From Acidobacteriota bacterium (lineage in GTDB: Bacteria; Acidobacteriota; Terriglobia; Terriglobales; Acidobacteriaceae), in NCBI GenBank assembly GCA_021799405.1, contig JAJZAL010000004.1:1-48661 (forward strand): a stretch of DNA of 48,661 nt, given 5' to 3'. The translations under genes and the position numbers were made by a program. Shown piece by piece: positions 15,960-25,149 of the stretch. Position 1 is the first letter of the stretch. Every line of letters begins with the position of its first letter. Under the pieces are notes generated by a model. That model did not search any database. It had not been told where the DNA came from and saw only the letters and a program-made list of their open reading frames with translations.

Positions 15960-18734
15960 TCAAGGCTTTGCGGGCGTGGCCTTGAGAACGATTTCTGTGG
16001 CGGTTGCGTGCAGCGGAATGGCGTATGCACCGCGGATTTTTGCGAAGTGCCCCTGGGGATGGAAGCTGCCGACGCCGGGGAGCGTGGCTGGCTGGGAAAT
16101 TCGTAACAGTGCCTGATGCGTGTATGGGTTGGCCGGGCCCAGGGTGATGTGTACGGTCTGGGTGTTGGGATCGAAACTGGCGGAACGGAAGCGGCCCGCG
16201 TTGAGGCGGAGCCAGAGGCCGTAAGGAGCGAGATAAATACGCGAGCGGAAGGCGTCGAGCGGGGTGACGTGGATGGTGTGCGCCTGCTGCGAGAGATTGC
16301 CGCCAAAGACGAGCCATCCGAAGGCCTTGCTGTGGGCGACGTAGGTGGCGGTGTCGAGGGCGAAGCCGAAGAAGCCAGGGCCATAGTCGCCGGAGTAGGG
16401 ATCGAAGCTGAGCATGTCCGGGTCGGAGTGGAATCCGCAGGATGCGAAGCCCTGCTGGTCAATGTCGGTGAGCTCGCCCATGGCTCCGCCGTAGCCAATG
16501 CGGAGCAGGTAAAGATCTTTGGGGTCCTGGCGGTAGGCGGCGAGGACGGGGATGGCGTTGAGGCCGGAGCCGTAGTGGTGGAGCTGACGCTCGAGGCGCT
16601 CTACTTTGCCGGCGAAAAGGAAATCCCAGTAATGCGTGGCGCTGCCGTTGTAGCTCCAGGAGGGAATGGAGGGATCGAAGGCGAGAACCGCATCGAGGGT
16701 GAGGTTGGCTTTTTGCTGGAAGCCGAAATAGCGGGTCCAGGCATAGACCTCTTCCTGTCCGGTTGAGTCCCACGGCATTTCACTGCCGAAGGGGAAGGCT
16801 TCATGATTCCAGAGGTCGGCGCGCTTGCGCATGGCGGCTTTGAGGGTGTTGGCCTGCGTGGTCCAGCCTTCGCGCTGGAGGTCTTTGAGGATGCGGAGGA
16901 AGACGTCGCCTTCCATCTGGCCAAATTTTGCGAGGTACGGCGAGTACTTCACCATGGCCATGGAGGTCTGGTAGGCATGATCGAGATACCACTGCCATGG
17001 GTGGTTGGTGACGAGGCCCTGATGATCGCGCGCGAGGTGGTACATCGACCAGTAGGCGGCGGCGACATGGGGATAGTCATAGGAGCGGTTGACGGCTTCG
17101 GATTGCTTCCGGCTCCACGCGGCCCAGGTTTTCCAGTTGTATTTGTCGCTGTAGAAGCCGGCGGGGAATTTGTCAGGCTGATAGTAGAAGAGACTCTTGC
17201 GAACGCCGTATTTTTCGGGGCCGGTGCTGTATTGCAGGTGTCCCCATAGGACGTGGTCGATGAACTGCTCGAACTGAGCGACCTGGTGTTTGTCGGGCTG
17301 GCCGTATTCCTTCATGGCGGCGGCGAGCCATGAGCCTGCACCGGCTTCGTCACTGAGGCCTGCGATCCAGACGCGGCCTTCCTGCGTGACCTGCCGATGG
17401 GCCTGGTTGTCATAAGAAATGACAGACGGGCTGCGGTGGAACGGATCGTGCGGGTTGACGTACCACTGCCTGGTGAAGAGGAAGCGGCCCATGTCCGCGA
17501 CGGCCTGCTGCTCGGGTTTCATCACGAAGTAGCTGACAGTCTGGCGGGTGCCGTCCTGATAGGTGACGGTGACGCGAGCGCGGCCCCAGGTATTGCCCTG
17601 GAGCGAGTACTTCATCCAGCCGGAGCGTGTGTTTCGTTCGGGCGTGATGGCGATGGCTCCGGCGGGATTGACAGTGATGGAGGCGACGGGCTCTTGATAG
17701 TGGAGGAAGAGTTCGGCGTGGATGTCCTGCGGGAGCACGTAGCCGGGGATGCCGACGGCGACAGGGCGGAAGTGGCGGATGAGCGTCTGCTGGATGCCTT
17801 GGATGGTGGGCGAGAGCAGGAAGATGAGACCGAAGCTATGCGACTCGCCGGGATTGAGCGTGAGGGTGGTGGCGGTGTTCCAGGGGCGCGCGTGTTTCCA
17901 CTGGTTTTGCTGGTATGCGCCGCTGTAGATCATCCAGTCATAGAAGCCCTCGAAGGTGATGCTGCGCGGCGTGGGGTCGTTGAAGATGAGCGGCCGGTGA
18001 TCTGGGCCGAGGCGGTTGAGGATGGGTTTCCATGCCTGCAGCGGCGTGCGCCCCTCAGGAATGATGACGAGCGCAGGACCGCGACCACTGAGGCGCGTGA
18101 CCTGCACATAGCCGGCGTCGTCCCCTATATAAGGATCGTCGAAACTGCATTTGGCGGCGACCTGGGCGAGCGTGCGTCCGGTGAGGATGTTGTTGAAGAC
18201 CATCGGAATGCCGAGGGCACCGATGGTGACGGCATGGGAGGATTTGTTGGTGATTTGGAAATGAAGGGCAAGATTTTTGCCGTCAATGCGCCAGGTGCGG
18301 ACGATGCGGAGCGGAATGTTGGCGGGAAGCGTGGGTGCGAGGTCGGCCGAGGCGAGTTCGTTGCCGTGGATGGGCAGAGCCTCGACGGGCTCACGATGAA
18401 AGGCGGTGGAATAGTCCTGCCATGGGCCGGTGGAGCCGACGCGGAGGCGCAAGTCGAGATCGCCGAGATGATAGTAGCCATTGGTGGAGCGGCGTACGAG
18501 CCAGTCAGAGGGCGTGAAGCTGAAGCCGTGTGAGCCTTTGGGCTCGAGCGCGGCGGCAGTTTGCGAGGAGCGGACGAGATCGAGATGGAAATGGAGGGTC
18601 TGCCTGTGTTCGATGCCCTGAGCGAGCATTGGGCCCGGTTGTGGCGGCGCGGGCTGAGCAGCGGACGATTGCGCGCGGGCGCAGGGCGCGGAGATGAGCA
18701 GAGCGCATGCGAGCAGGCAGGCGGGAGAAAGCAT
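15960..18734 (-). CDS. secreted DUF5695-type glycoside hydrolase candidate
   Basis: About 924 residues when started at 18734, which gives a clean signal peptide (MLSPACLLACALLISAPCARA). The frame is open upstream to 18896, but that part would run through the predicted promoter. The N-terminal half is beta-rich (HRQTLHFHLDL, GSHGFSFTPSDWLV). The C-terminal half (about 420-800) looks like an (alpha/alpha)6 barrel, with HVAAAYWSMYHLARDH, GQEEVYAWTRYFG, SWSYNGSATHYWDF and MGELTDIDQQG. I recognise it as the DUF5695 type common in Acidobacteriota, a family without an assigned activity as far as I know. Its pairing with a GH127 gene suggests an enzyme or partner for arabinan-bearing glycans, perhaps releasing oligosaccharides that GH127 then trims. 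This is inferred from context only. Confidence 0.65.
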   Translation of the reverse strand: MLSPACLLACALLISAPCARAQSSAAQPAPPQPGPMLAQGIEHRQTLHFHLDLVRSSQTAAALEPKGSHGFSFTPSDWLVRRSTNGYYHLGDLDLRLRVGSTGPWQDYSTAFHREPVEALPIHGNELASADLAPTLPANIPLRIVRTWRIDGKNLALHFQITNKSSHAVTIGALGIPMVFNNILTGRTLAQVAAKCSFDDPYIGDDAGYVQVTRLSGRGPALVIIPEGRTPLQAWKPILNRLGPDHRPLIFNDPTPRSITFEGFYDWMIYSGAYQQNQWKHARPWNTATTLTLNPGESHSFGLIFLLSPTIQGIQQTLIRHFRPVAVGIPGYVLPQDIHAELFLHYQEPVASITVNPAGAIAITPERNTRSGWMKYSLQGNTWGRARVTVTYQDGTRQTVSYFVMKPEQQAVADMGRFLFTRQWYVNPHDPFHRSPSVISYDNQAHRQVTQEGRVWIAGLSDEAGAGSWLAAAMKEYGQPDKHQVAQFEQFIDHVLWGHLQYSTGPEKYGVRKSLFYYQPDKFPAGFYSDKYNWKTWAAWSRKQSEAVNRSYDYPHVAAAYWSMYHLARDHQGLVTNHPWQWYLDHAYQTSMAMVKYSPYLAKFGQMEGDVFLRILKDLQREGWTTQANTLKAAMRKRADLWNHEAFPFGSEMPWDSTGQEEVYAWTRYFGFQQKANLTLDAVLAFDPSIPSWSYNGSATHYWDFLFAGKVERLERQLHHYGSGLNAIPVLAAYRQDPKDLYLLRIGYGGAMGELTDIDQQGFASCGFHSDPDMLSFDPYSGDYGPGFFGFALDTATYVAHSKAFGWLVFGGNLSQQAHTIHVTPLDAFRSRIYLAPYGLWLRLNAGRFRSASFDPNTQTVHITLGPANPYTHQALLRISQPATLPGVGSFHPQGHFAKIRGAYAIPLHATATEIVLKATPAKP

Positions 18735-19375
18735 GGAGCGGTGGAACGGGGAACTCCATTGCCTGAGACATTCGATGAAGGTGCGATGGGCGCCGCGTGG
18801 ATGAGAGCAGCGAGCGCGCTCATGGAGAGTGCATGCGTGGGTGGATATCACGCTTGAATTGTATCCATGTTTGTCGACATTGTTAACGCTGCGCACGCAA
18901 AAGCCTCCAGCAGGAATGTGAACTACCTATCGCCAAGCGGAACCTTATACACAGACGCCACGAAGAAGCGCGCCACGGTCTTGCTGACAGATGACGAACT
19001 CTTCATGTAGGTCTTACCGGGCGTCGAGGCCGCAGATTGCAGGAGCGCTGCGCTTCTGGCTGCCAATGTTTCGAGCGGCGCACCGTCTTACGACCAGCGG
19101 ATTCACGACCACAGATGGCGCGAGTATACGTATACGGAAATATCTCACAGGTAGCGCATGGTTGGCATCTGAATTTTGCAATGATTTGCGGGGTAAATGT
19201 TTCCTGACGATGCCATTCTGGTGATTGCTGAGCCCGCTCAGGCTGGCGCCTGCTCATTTGCGCCGAGGGTGTGGCGTGAAGACCGGTTGTGACGGATGTA
19301 CCGAGACAGCGCCTGAGTTCGCGGGGGGTCGGGTTATTTACGAAAAGGTAAACCAATGATTAGATACAAGGAACG
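18735..19375. other. 641-bp divergent intergenic region
   Basis: This lies between the DUF5695 operon (minus strand) and the ferric-reductase-like gene (plus strand). It holds the operon promoter at 18858-18886 and a perfect 12-bp palindrome GTATACGTATAC at 19124-19135, which may be an operator. Open frames here are short and have no recognisable product. Confidence 0.45.
18858..18886 (-). promoter_or_regulatory. promoter of the DUF5695-GH127 operon with overlapping GntR-type element
   Basis: On the minus strand TTAACA (18881-18886) and TACAAT (18858-18863) are separated by 17 bases, a good sigma-70-type promoter. The -10 box is part of ATTGTATCCATG (plus-strand 18858-18869), which resembles elements at the hydroxyproline operon and peptidase promoters. 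A repressor bound there would cover the -10 box. The implied leader is about 115 bases. Confidence 0.55.
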
Positions 19376-20002
19376 ATGTTTGGTCTGACACTTCTGGATC
19401 TCTGTGCTTATCTTGGTCAGGCGGCAGTGGGCGCGATTGCCGTGAACCTGCTGTTGGGTGTTTTGATTGCGCTGCGCTACAGCCCGGTTCGCTGCTGGCC
19501 CTATCGACGAGTAAATCTATTCGCGTGGCACCAATGGACGGCGTACCTGTCGGTGGTGCTGATTCTGTCGCACCCCGCGGTGCTTCTGTTTGTGCACAAG
19601 CCGCACTTCAGCTGGTTTGACGTTGTTTTGCCGGTGAGATCTCCGCTGCAGCCGGTGGTCAACACGGTGGGAGCTGTGGCGCTGTATCTGATTCTGCTGG
19701 TGATGGGGACGTCGCTGCTGCGGCATCGGATGTCGCGGAGAGTCTGGAGAAATCTGCATTACCTGGTATATCCGGCGGTGGTGTGCCTGCTGATTCATGG
19801 CATTCTGGCGGATCCCAATTTGAAGACGGGGCATCCTGACCTGCTGGACGGAGGCAAGATCTATCTGTACGGCGTGGTGCTGGTGATGATTGCGGCAGGA
19901 GGGGTGCGCTTGAAGCTGCGGGGGCGCGGATTCCGTCGGGAGCAGCGGCCGGTCAGCGCAGAAGTTATTGCACTGGAAGTGGAGACAGAAGTTTCCGCAT
20001 AA
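19376..20002 (+). CDS. ferric-reductase-like transmembrane haem protein
   Basis: A 208-residue membrane protein with about five hydrophobic helices. Histidines in the second to fourth helices (FAWHQWTAYL, LILSHPAVL, WRNLHYLVY, CLLIHGILA) are spaced as in ferric-reductase-like/MsrQ-type cytochromes that bind b haem. There is no FAD or NADPH domain, so electrons must come from or go to another protein. The tail after about residue 180 is cytoplasmic and charged. It stands alone between terminators and divergent genes, so the neighbours do not reveal a partner. AAGGAA lies before the ATG. Confidence 0.75.
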   Translation: MFGLTLLDLCAYLGQAAVGAIAVNLLLGVLIALRYSPVRCWPYRRVNLFAWHQWTAYLSVVLILSHPAVLLFVHKPHFSWFDVVLPVRSPLQPVVNTVGAVALYLILLVMGTSLLRHRMSRRVWRNLHYLVYPAVVCLLIHGILADPNLKTGHPDLLDGGKIYLYGVVLVMIAAGGVRLKLRGRGFRREQRPVSAEVIALEVETEVSA

Positions 20003-20087
20003 GGCCGCGCGCGGTGCAGGGAGGCGATCGAGGAGCTGATTTCTGCAACGGGTGGAAATGGCAGTGAGTTCACTCCCAAACAAAAGT

Positions 20088-20116
20088 CAGCCCGCGGGCA
20101 AGGAGCCTGCGGGCTG
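20088..20116 (-). terminator. terminator candidate for the BNR-propeller gene
   Basis: A perfect 8-bp GC-rich stem (20088-20095 with 20109-20116). Read on the minus strand it is followed by a T-rich tract (the plus strand reads CAAACAAAAGT just before it). Confidence 0.55.
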
Positions 20117-20167
20117 CAGGGTTCGGAGCCGTTGTGGTTGCTCTGAACGCTGTTGAACCGAGGGTGA

Positions 20168-20192
20168 GCCGCTCAGCACCGGGCTGAGCGGC
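20168..20192. terminator. hairpin between convergent genes
   Basis: A perfect 10-bp GC-rich stem (20168-20177 with 20183-20192) with a 5-base loop lies just after the stop codon of the minus-strand BNR gene. It has no T run, so it may stabilise transcript ends rather than terminate on its own. Confidence 0.45.
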
Positions 20193-20198
20193 AGCGGA

Positions 20199-23100
20199 TT
20201 ATTCTGCTTTCGGCATGGTGGCCAGCGGCATGATGTTGTGCTGGACGAGGGAGCGATTGAAAGCTGGAACCTCGCTCTTCATGAGGTTGTTGTAGGCAGC
20301 GGTGGCGGCGGCGAGTTTTTGCTCGAGGTACTTGGTCATGGCGTATTCCGTGTCGGTCGGCTGGTAGTCCGCGCCCCCGGCGACATCGCCCGCGCCGGAT
20401 CCGATTTCGGCATTCAGCCAGAGCAGACCATAGTAGATCTTATAGGCGGACATGTAGGTTTTGTCGTCGCCGACGGCGAGCGCTCTGGAGAGCATCTGGT
20501 ACTCGACCTTTTGCATGCTCGCGTCCATGTTTTGCGCGGAGGTGAGCATGGAGGCGTCGCCATGGTTCTTGAGCATGGCTTCGATGTCGGCGAGCTGCTT
20601 CCGCATCCACTCGATCTGATTGACCATGGCGGAGACGTGGTTGACGTCATTGATAATGCGTTCCTGAAGTTTTACGGAATCCTGGAGGCCGGCCTGAGTG
20701 GCGTGACTGTTCGGGTCCATGAGGATGGTGACGGGGACGGAGTCGCTTTGGCCGTCGACGGTGAGTTTGGCGGTGTATTTGCCGGGCGCGGCCATGGGCG
20801 TGGGCATTCGCCATATGCCCCAGTGGGTGATGGGGCGCCAGCTCTTGCCGATGAAGCGGGATTCGAGGAAGATGTGGGGATCCTCTGGCGGGACGGTGCG
20901 AAGCTTGACCTGGTGTGGCGCAGTGTAGTGCATGTTCCAGGGAATGCGATTGAGGCCGGCGTGGGCGGTGGCGGTGAGGGTACGAATGACGTTGCCGTTG
21001 GAGTCAGAGATCGCGATCCGGATCGGCTTTTTAGGCGCAGACCTGAGCGAGAAGGTGAAGTAAACGTACTCGTTGTGGATGATGCGGTAGGTGGGGCGCG
21101 GCGTGAAGAAACGAACCGGCGCGCTGGACTGCTCGCGGGCCATCTGTTCGAGTGGAGAGATGTCGTCGAGGATGTAGATGCCGCGGCCATAGGTGGCGAC
21201 GACGAGATCGTGAAAGCGCTTCTGCACGATGGTCCAGGAGACGGGCGATGGCGGCAGGCCAGCTTTCAGGTGGATCCAGTGGGCACCGCGATCGAGGGAG
21301 TAGTAGAGCGCGTTGCCGGTGCCGGCAAAGAGGAGGCCGGGCTGATTGGGGTCCTCTGAAACCGTGCGGACCCAGGCGAGCGGACCGCGCGGGAGGGTGG
21401 AGTCGATGCGGGTCCAGGTTTTGCCGTAGTCCGTGGTCTTGAGAATGTAGGGTGCGCGGTCGTTCATAAGGTGATAGTCGACCGAGACGTAGGCTGTGCC
21501 GGCGTGAAAGAACGATGGCTGGATGCTGGTGATTTCTCCCCATGCCGGGATGTGCATGTTTGCGGAGACGTCGTTCCAGTGCTGGCCGCCGTTGGAGGTG
21601 TACCAGAGTTTGCCGTCGTTTGTGCCAGCCCAGATGAGGCCCTGCTTGAGGGTGGACGGTGCGATGGCGTAGACAACTTCGCCATAGAACTGGCCGAGGT
21701 TGTCTGGAATGAGATCGCCGGAGGAGACGAGGTATTTGGGGTTGTGGGTGGAGAGGTCAGGGCTGATGACGCTCCAGCTTTGGCCCGCGTTGGTGGTCTT
21801 GAAGATGACCTGGCAGCCGTAGTAGACAGCGTTATGGTTGAAGGGGTCGATGGCGAGCGGCGCGGTCCAATGACAACGGTATTTAACCTGGTTGGGCGCG
21901 GCGTCGAGGGTGTGCAACCAGGGGCTGACGGAGCGGGCAGTCTGTGTGGCGGCGTCCCAGCGGGTGACCTCGTTGCCGTAGCAGGTAGCCCAGACGATAT
22001 TGGGATTGGCGGGGTCGGGCAGAGCGAAGCCGGATTCGCAGCCGCCCATACCGCGGTTGTGGCCAGCGTTGGGATCTTCGTCATTGAGCGGGATGCTAGG
22101 GAAACGCATGGTGGTGGCATCCTGCATGTCTGTGTAGACCTCGTAAGGGATCTGGTCATCGACGGCGACGCGGTACATCTGGCCGATGGGCAGAGTGACG
22201 TAATGGAAGCCGTGTCCGCCGGTGGTGGTGATGTCGATGCCTTCGTCAAAAGTGATGGCGAAGTGTCTGGAGTTCCTGGGATCCCACCAGATGTCGTGAT
22301 TGTCGCCGCCCCAAGGTGTGGCCTTGAAGGTGTGGCCGCCATCGCGCGAGATGGAGAGGCTGCTATTGGCGACGAGGATTTCGTCTTCGTCCGTGGGTGA
22401 GACAGCGATGGTGCCGTAATAGGGTGCGCGGCCGATGAGGGTACGGTCGTAGCTGGTGCGGTACCAGTTGTTGCCGCCGTCATCGGAGCGCCAGAAGGAG
22501 CCCTGTCCGCGGGTCTCAATGAGGGCATAGACGCGGTTGGAGTCAGTGGGGGCGACGGCTACGCTGACTTTGCCGAGCGGGGAGTGGGGCAGTCCGTGGC
22601 CGGTGATGCGATGCCAGGTGGCACCGCTGTCGTGTGAGACGTAGATGCCGCTGCCGGGGCCACCGCTGAACTCGCCCCAAGTGTGGATGACGACCTGCCA
22701 TGTTCCGGCGAAGAGGGTGCGCGGATTCCGGGGATCGAAGGTGAGGCTGGAGCAGCCGGTGTTCTCGTCGACAAAGAGGACACGGGTCCAGGTTTTGCCG
22801 CCGTCAGTAGAGCGGAAAACGCCGCGCTGCTGCTGCGGGCCGGTAAGACGACCTTCCGCACAGACGTAAACGTCGTTGGCATTGCGCGGGTTAATGAGAA
22901 TCTTTGCAATGCGGCCGGTTTTGGCCAGGCCCATGTGCTGCCAGGTCTTGCCAGCGTCAGTGGATTTATAGACACCGTTGCCGGGAACGCTCATGTCGCG
23001 AATGGGATAAGGGTCGCCGGTGCCGACCCAAACGATGTTGGGGTCGGAGTGCGCGACGGCGATGGAGCCAATGGCAGCGACGGATTCGTGATCAAAGATG

Positions 23101-23345
23101 GGGCGCCAGTGGTTGCCGCCATCGGTGGATTTGAAGACGCCACCGGAGGCTGCTCCGGCATAGTAGATGCTGGAGTTGCCGGGGATTCCAGCGAAGGCAG
23201 AGACACGATTGCCGATGCGAGGCCCTATGAAGCGAAAGTGGAAGCCTGTGGTCTCTTGTGCGCGTGTTTGCTGGGAGAGTGCCGGAATGGAGGCGAGGAA
23301 GAGCGTCAGAGTGCAGGCGGCAAGGGCAGTAAGGGACTTTTTCAT
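20199..23345 (-). CDS. secreted BNR/VPS10-like beta-propeller protein
   Basis: A 1,048-residue exported protein. Sec signal peptide (MKKSLTALAACTLTLFLASI to about ALSQQ). Residues about 35-730 contain many BNR/Asp-box repeats with S-x-D-x-G-x-x-W (KSTDGGNHW, KSTDAGKTW, RSTDGGKTW, VSHDSGATW, RSDDGGNNW, KTTDYGKTW). These form one or two sortilin/VPS10-like propellers. The C-terminal about 300 residues include an Ig-like strand region and a helical end (VKLQERIINDVNHVSAMVNQ). Such proteins are called glycosyl hydrolase or VPS10-domain proteins, but the repeats are structural and no catalytic site can be pointed to. A related promoter element lies upstream. Binding or processing of extracellular glycoproteins is a guess from context. 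Confidence 0.8.
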   Translation of the reverse strand: MKKSLTALAACTLTLFLASIPALSQQTRAQETTGFHFRFIGPRIGNRVSAFAGIPGNSSIYYAGAASGGVFKSTDGGNHWRPIFDHESVAAIGSIAVAHSDPNIVWVGTGDPYPIRDMSVPGNGVYKSTDAGKTWQHMGLAKTGRIAKILINPRNANDVYVCAEGRLTGPQQQRGVFRSTDGGKTWTRVLFVDENTGCSSLTFDPRNPRTLFAGTWQVVIHTWGEFSGGPGSGIYVSHDSGATWHRITGHGLPHSPLGKVSVAVAPTDSNRVYALIETRGQGSFWRSDDGGNNWYRTSYDRTLIGRAPYYGTIAVSPTDEDEILVANSSLSISRDGGHTFKATPWGGDNHDIWWDPRNSRHFAITFDEGIDITTTGGHGFHYVTLPIGQMYRVAVDDQIPYEVYTDMQDATTMRFPSIPLNDEDPNAGHNRGMGGCESGFALPDPANPNIVWATCYGNEVTRWDAATQTARSVSPWLHTLDAAPNQVKYRCHWTAPLAIDPFNHNAVYYGCQVIFKTTNAGQSWSVISPDLSTHNPKYLVSSGDLIPDNLGQFYGEVVYAIAPSTLKQGLIWAGTNDGKLWYTSNGGQHWNDVSANMHIPAWGEITSIQPSFFHAGTAYVSVDYHLMNDRAPYILKTTDYGKTWTRIDSTLPRGPLAWVRTVSEDPNQPGLLFAGTGNALYYSLDRGAHWIHLKAGLPPSPVSWTIVQKRFHDLVVATYGRGIYILDDISPLEQMAREQSSAPVRFFTPRPTYRIIHNEYVYFTFSLRSAPKKPIRIAISDSNGNVIRTLTATAHAGLNRIPWNMHYTAPHQVKLRTVPPEDPHIFLESRFIGKSWRPITHWGIWRMPTPMAAPGKYTAKLTVDGQSDSVPVTILMDPNSHATQAGLQDSVKLQERIINDVNHVSAMVNQIEWMRKQLADIEAMLKNHGDASMLTSAQNMDASMQKVEYQMLSRALAVGDDKTYMSAYKIYYGLLWLNAEIGSGAGDVAGGADYQPTDTEYAMTKYLEQKLAAATAAYNNLMKSEVPAFNRSLVQHNIMPLATMPKAE

Positions 23346-23389
23346 GAGATTCCCGGAGCAGTTGGATTGTCGTTCCTATGCGTGGGCGA

Positions 23390-23413
23390 ATTGTACACCA
23401 AATTACATCCAAT
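23390..23413 (-). promoter_or_regulatory. weak GntR-type element and -10 box upstream of the BNR gene
   Basis: On the minus strand TACAAT (23390-23395) could be a -10 box. The plus-strand sequence ATTACATCCAAT at 23402-23413 matches 9 of 12 positions of the element at the hydroxyproline operon. No good -35 box is seen, so this is tentative. Confidence 0.3.
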
Positions 23414-23530
23414 CTTCAGCAATGAAATGAAGGAATGGCGGGATTCTGGGGTGCATGGGCGACGATGGCGCCGGGAAGAGGCCGCGTCGCCCGGAGGATG
23501 AGTCCGGGCAAGGGCGGGGGTGAGTGATTT

Positions 23531-25129
23531 TCAGGACGAGACGGCGTCGCGTGTGAAGGAGCCGTCGACGAGGCGCCAGATGCCAAGGGGATTGGCATCT
23601 TTGAGTTCTTCAGGAAGGGCGGCTTGTGGAAAGTCCTGATAGCAGACCGGGCGCGCGAAGCGGAATATGGCCTGGCTACCGACGGAAGTGAAGCGGCTAT
23701 CTGAGGTTGCGGGGTAGGGCCCGCCGTGGACCATGGCATGGCAGACTTCGACGCCGGTGGGAAAGCCGTTGAAGATGATGCGTCCGGCTTTTTGCTGGAG
23801 CGAGTCGACAAGATCGGCGAAGGCGGCGAGATCGGCCTCAGTGCCGTGAAGAGATGCCGTGAGCTGGCCCTCAAGTGCGTGAGCGAGGGCAAGAAGCTGA
23901 GCGCGGTCGGCGTAGCGCACCAGAAGTGTGGTGGGGCCGAAGAGTTCGTGTGCGAGCTCGGGATGCTCGAGGAGGGCTTCGCCGGTGGTTTGCAGGAGAG
24001 CGGGAACGGCACGATAGCCGGACTCGTCTGTGATGGGAGCTTCGGCGAGGATCTGGATGCGGGAGTGCGTTTTGCGCTGGGTAAGGCCGGCGCGGAAGTT
24101 GCCGCAGATGCCTTCCGTGAGCATGATGGCGCTGGCGCCCTGACGGGTGCGGATCTGTAACTCCTGCGCGAATGCATCGCCGTCAGAGTTGGCCGGGAGG
24201 AAAACGAGGCCGGGTTTGGTGCAGAACTGTCCGACGCCGAGTGTGAAGGAATCGAAGAGGCCGGCGGCGATGGCTGCTCCGCGTGAGGCAAGAGCCTGGG
24301 GCAGCACGACAAGTGGATTTGTGCTGCTCATTTCAGTGAAGCAGGGGATGGGGTCGGGCCGTGCGGCGGCGAGATCCATGAGCGCGCGGCCGGCGCGGAG
24401 GGATCCGGTGAAGCCGACAGCTTTGACGGCGGGATGCTGTACGAGGGCGGCGGCGACTTGCGTGCCGGCATCAAAAAGCAACGCGAAGACGCCGGGCGGC
24501 AGGCCGCAGCTGACTGCCGAGCGAACGATGGCGTGGCCGACGAGTTCGCTGGCGCCGGGATGAGCGGGATGGGCCTTGACGATGACGGGGTTGCCAGCGG
24601 CGAGCGCGGAGGCGGTGTCTCCGCCAGCGACAGAGAAAGCGAGTGGGAAGTTGCTGGCGCCGAAGACGACGACCGGGCCGAGGGGGCGCAGCATGGACCG
24701 GATGTCAGAGCGCGGAAGCGGCTTGCGCTCCGGCAGCGCGGGGTCGATACGGGCCTGTACCCAGGAGCCTTCTTCGACCATTTGTGCAAAGAGGCGGAGT
24801 TGGTTGGCGGTGCGGGCGAGCTCGCCCTGAAGGCGCTTGATGGGCAGGCCGGATTCCAGATGCGCGCGCGCGACCAGTTCTTCGGAAACGCCTTCCAGGC
24901 TGGATGCGATGGTGCGCAGGAAGTGCCCTTTTTGCGCGCCGGGCAGCTTGCTGTATGTGACGAAAGCCTCGGCGGCGAGATTTGCGGCCTGTCTGACGTC
25001 GTCCAGCGCGGCGGAGTGAAAGAGCGGCGTGAGGCGCTCGCCGGTGGCCGGATTGACGGCCGAGAATGTCTCGCCTGAACCCGGTTGCGGGGCCGAGCCG
25101 ATGATGGAGAGTCCTTGTAGCATGGGCAT
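23531..25129 (-). CDS. 2,5-dioxopentanoate (alpha-ketoglutarate semialdehyde) dehydrogenase
   Basis: A 532-residue aldehyde dehydrogenase, the length typical for the 2,5-dioxovalerate dehydrogenase subgroup. Visible active-site parts: Asn160 in FGASNFPLAF, Lys185 in PVIVKAHPAHP, Glu266 in CFTEMSSTNP and catalytic Cys303 in GVGQFCTKPG. The enzyme oxidises 2,5-dioxopentanoate to 2-oxoglutarate with NAD(P)+. It is the last step of both hydroxyproline and pentose or hexarate breakdown. Here it is the last gene of the six-gene hydroxyproline operon, 20 bases after the deaminase gene, which fixes its likely substrate. The start is supported by AGAGGAA before the ATG. Confidence 0.92.
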   Translation of the reverse strand: MPMLQGLSIIGSAPQPGSGETFSAVNPATGERLTPLFHSAALDDVRQAANLAAEAFVTYSKLPGAQKGHFLRTIASSLEGVSEELVARAHLESGLPIKRLQGELARTANQLRLFAQMVEEGSWVQARIDPALPERKPLPRSDIRSMLRPLGPVVVFGASNFPLAFSVAGGDTASALAAGNPVIVKAHPAHPGASELVGHAIVRSAVSCGLPPGVFALLFDAGTQVAAALVQHPAVKAVGFTGSLRAGRALMDLAAARPDPIPCFTEMSSTNPLVVLPQALASRGAAIAAGLFDSFTLGVGQFCTKPGLVFLPANSDGDAFAQELQIRTRQGASAIMLTEGICGNFRAGLTQRKTHSRIQILAEAPITDESGYRAVPALLQTTGEALLEHPELAHELFGPTTLLVRYADRAQLLALAHALEGQLTASLHGTEADLAAFADLVDSLQQKAGRIIFNGFPTGVEVCHAMVHGGPYPATSDSRFTSVGSQAIFRFARPVCYQDFPQAALPEELKDANPLGIWRLVDGSFTRDAVSS

Positions 25130-25149
25130 TTCCTCTTTAGGATGCGGCG

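Noticed and set aside
15960..16498. Overlap of the GH127 frame with the DUF5695 gene as a fusion or nested gene
   Set aside because: The GH127 frame upstream of 15922 has no homology, while 15922 has a Tat signal and AGGAGG. The true genes are 37 bases apart.
18734..18896. Longer DUF5695 protein from the GTG at 18896
   Set aside because: It would lack a signal peptide at its N-terminus and would run through a good -35/-10 promoter and the shared element. The ATG at 18734 gives a clean signal peptide.
19003..19356. A 117-codon open frame in the divergent intergenic region
   Set aside because: No family signature, no ribosome-binding site and no conserved motif; it is mostly basic, as expected of random GC-rich sequence.
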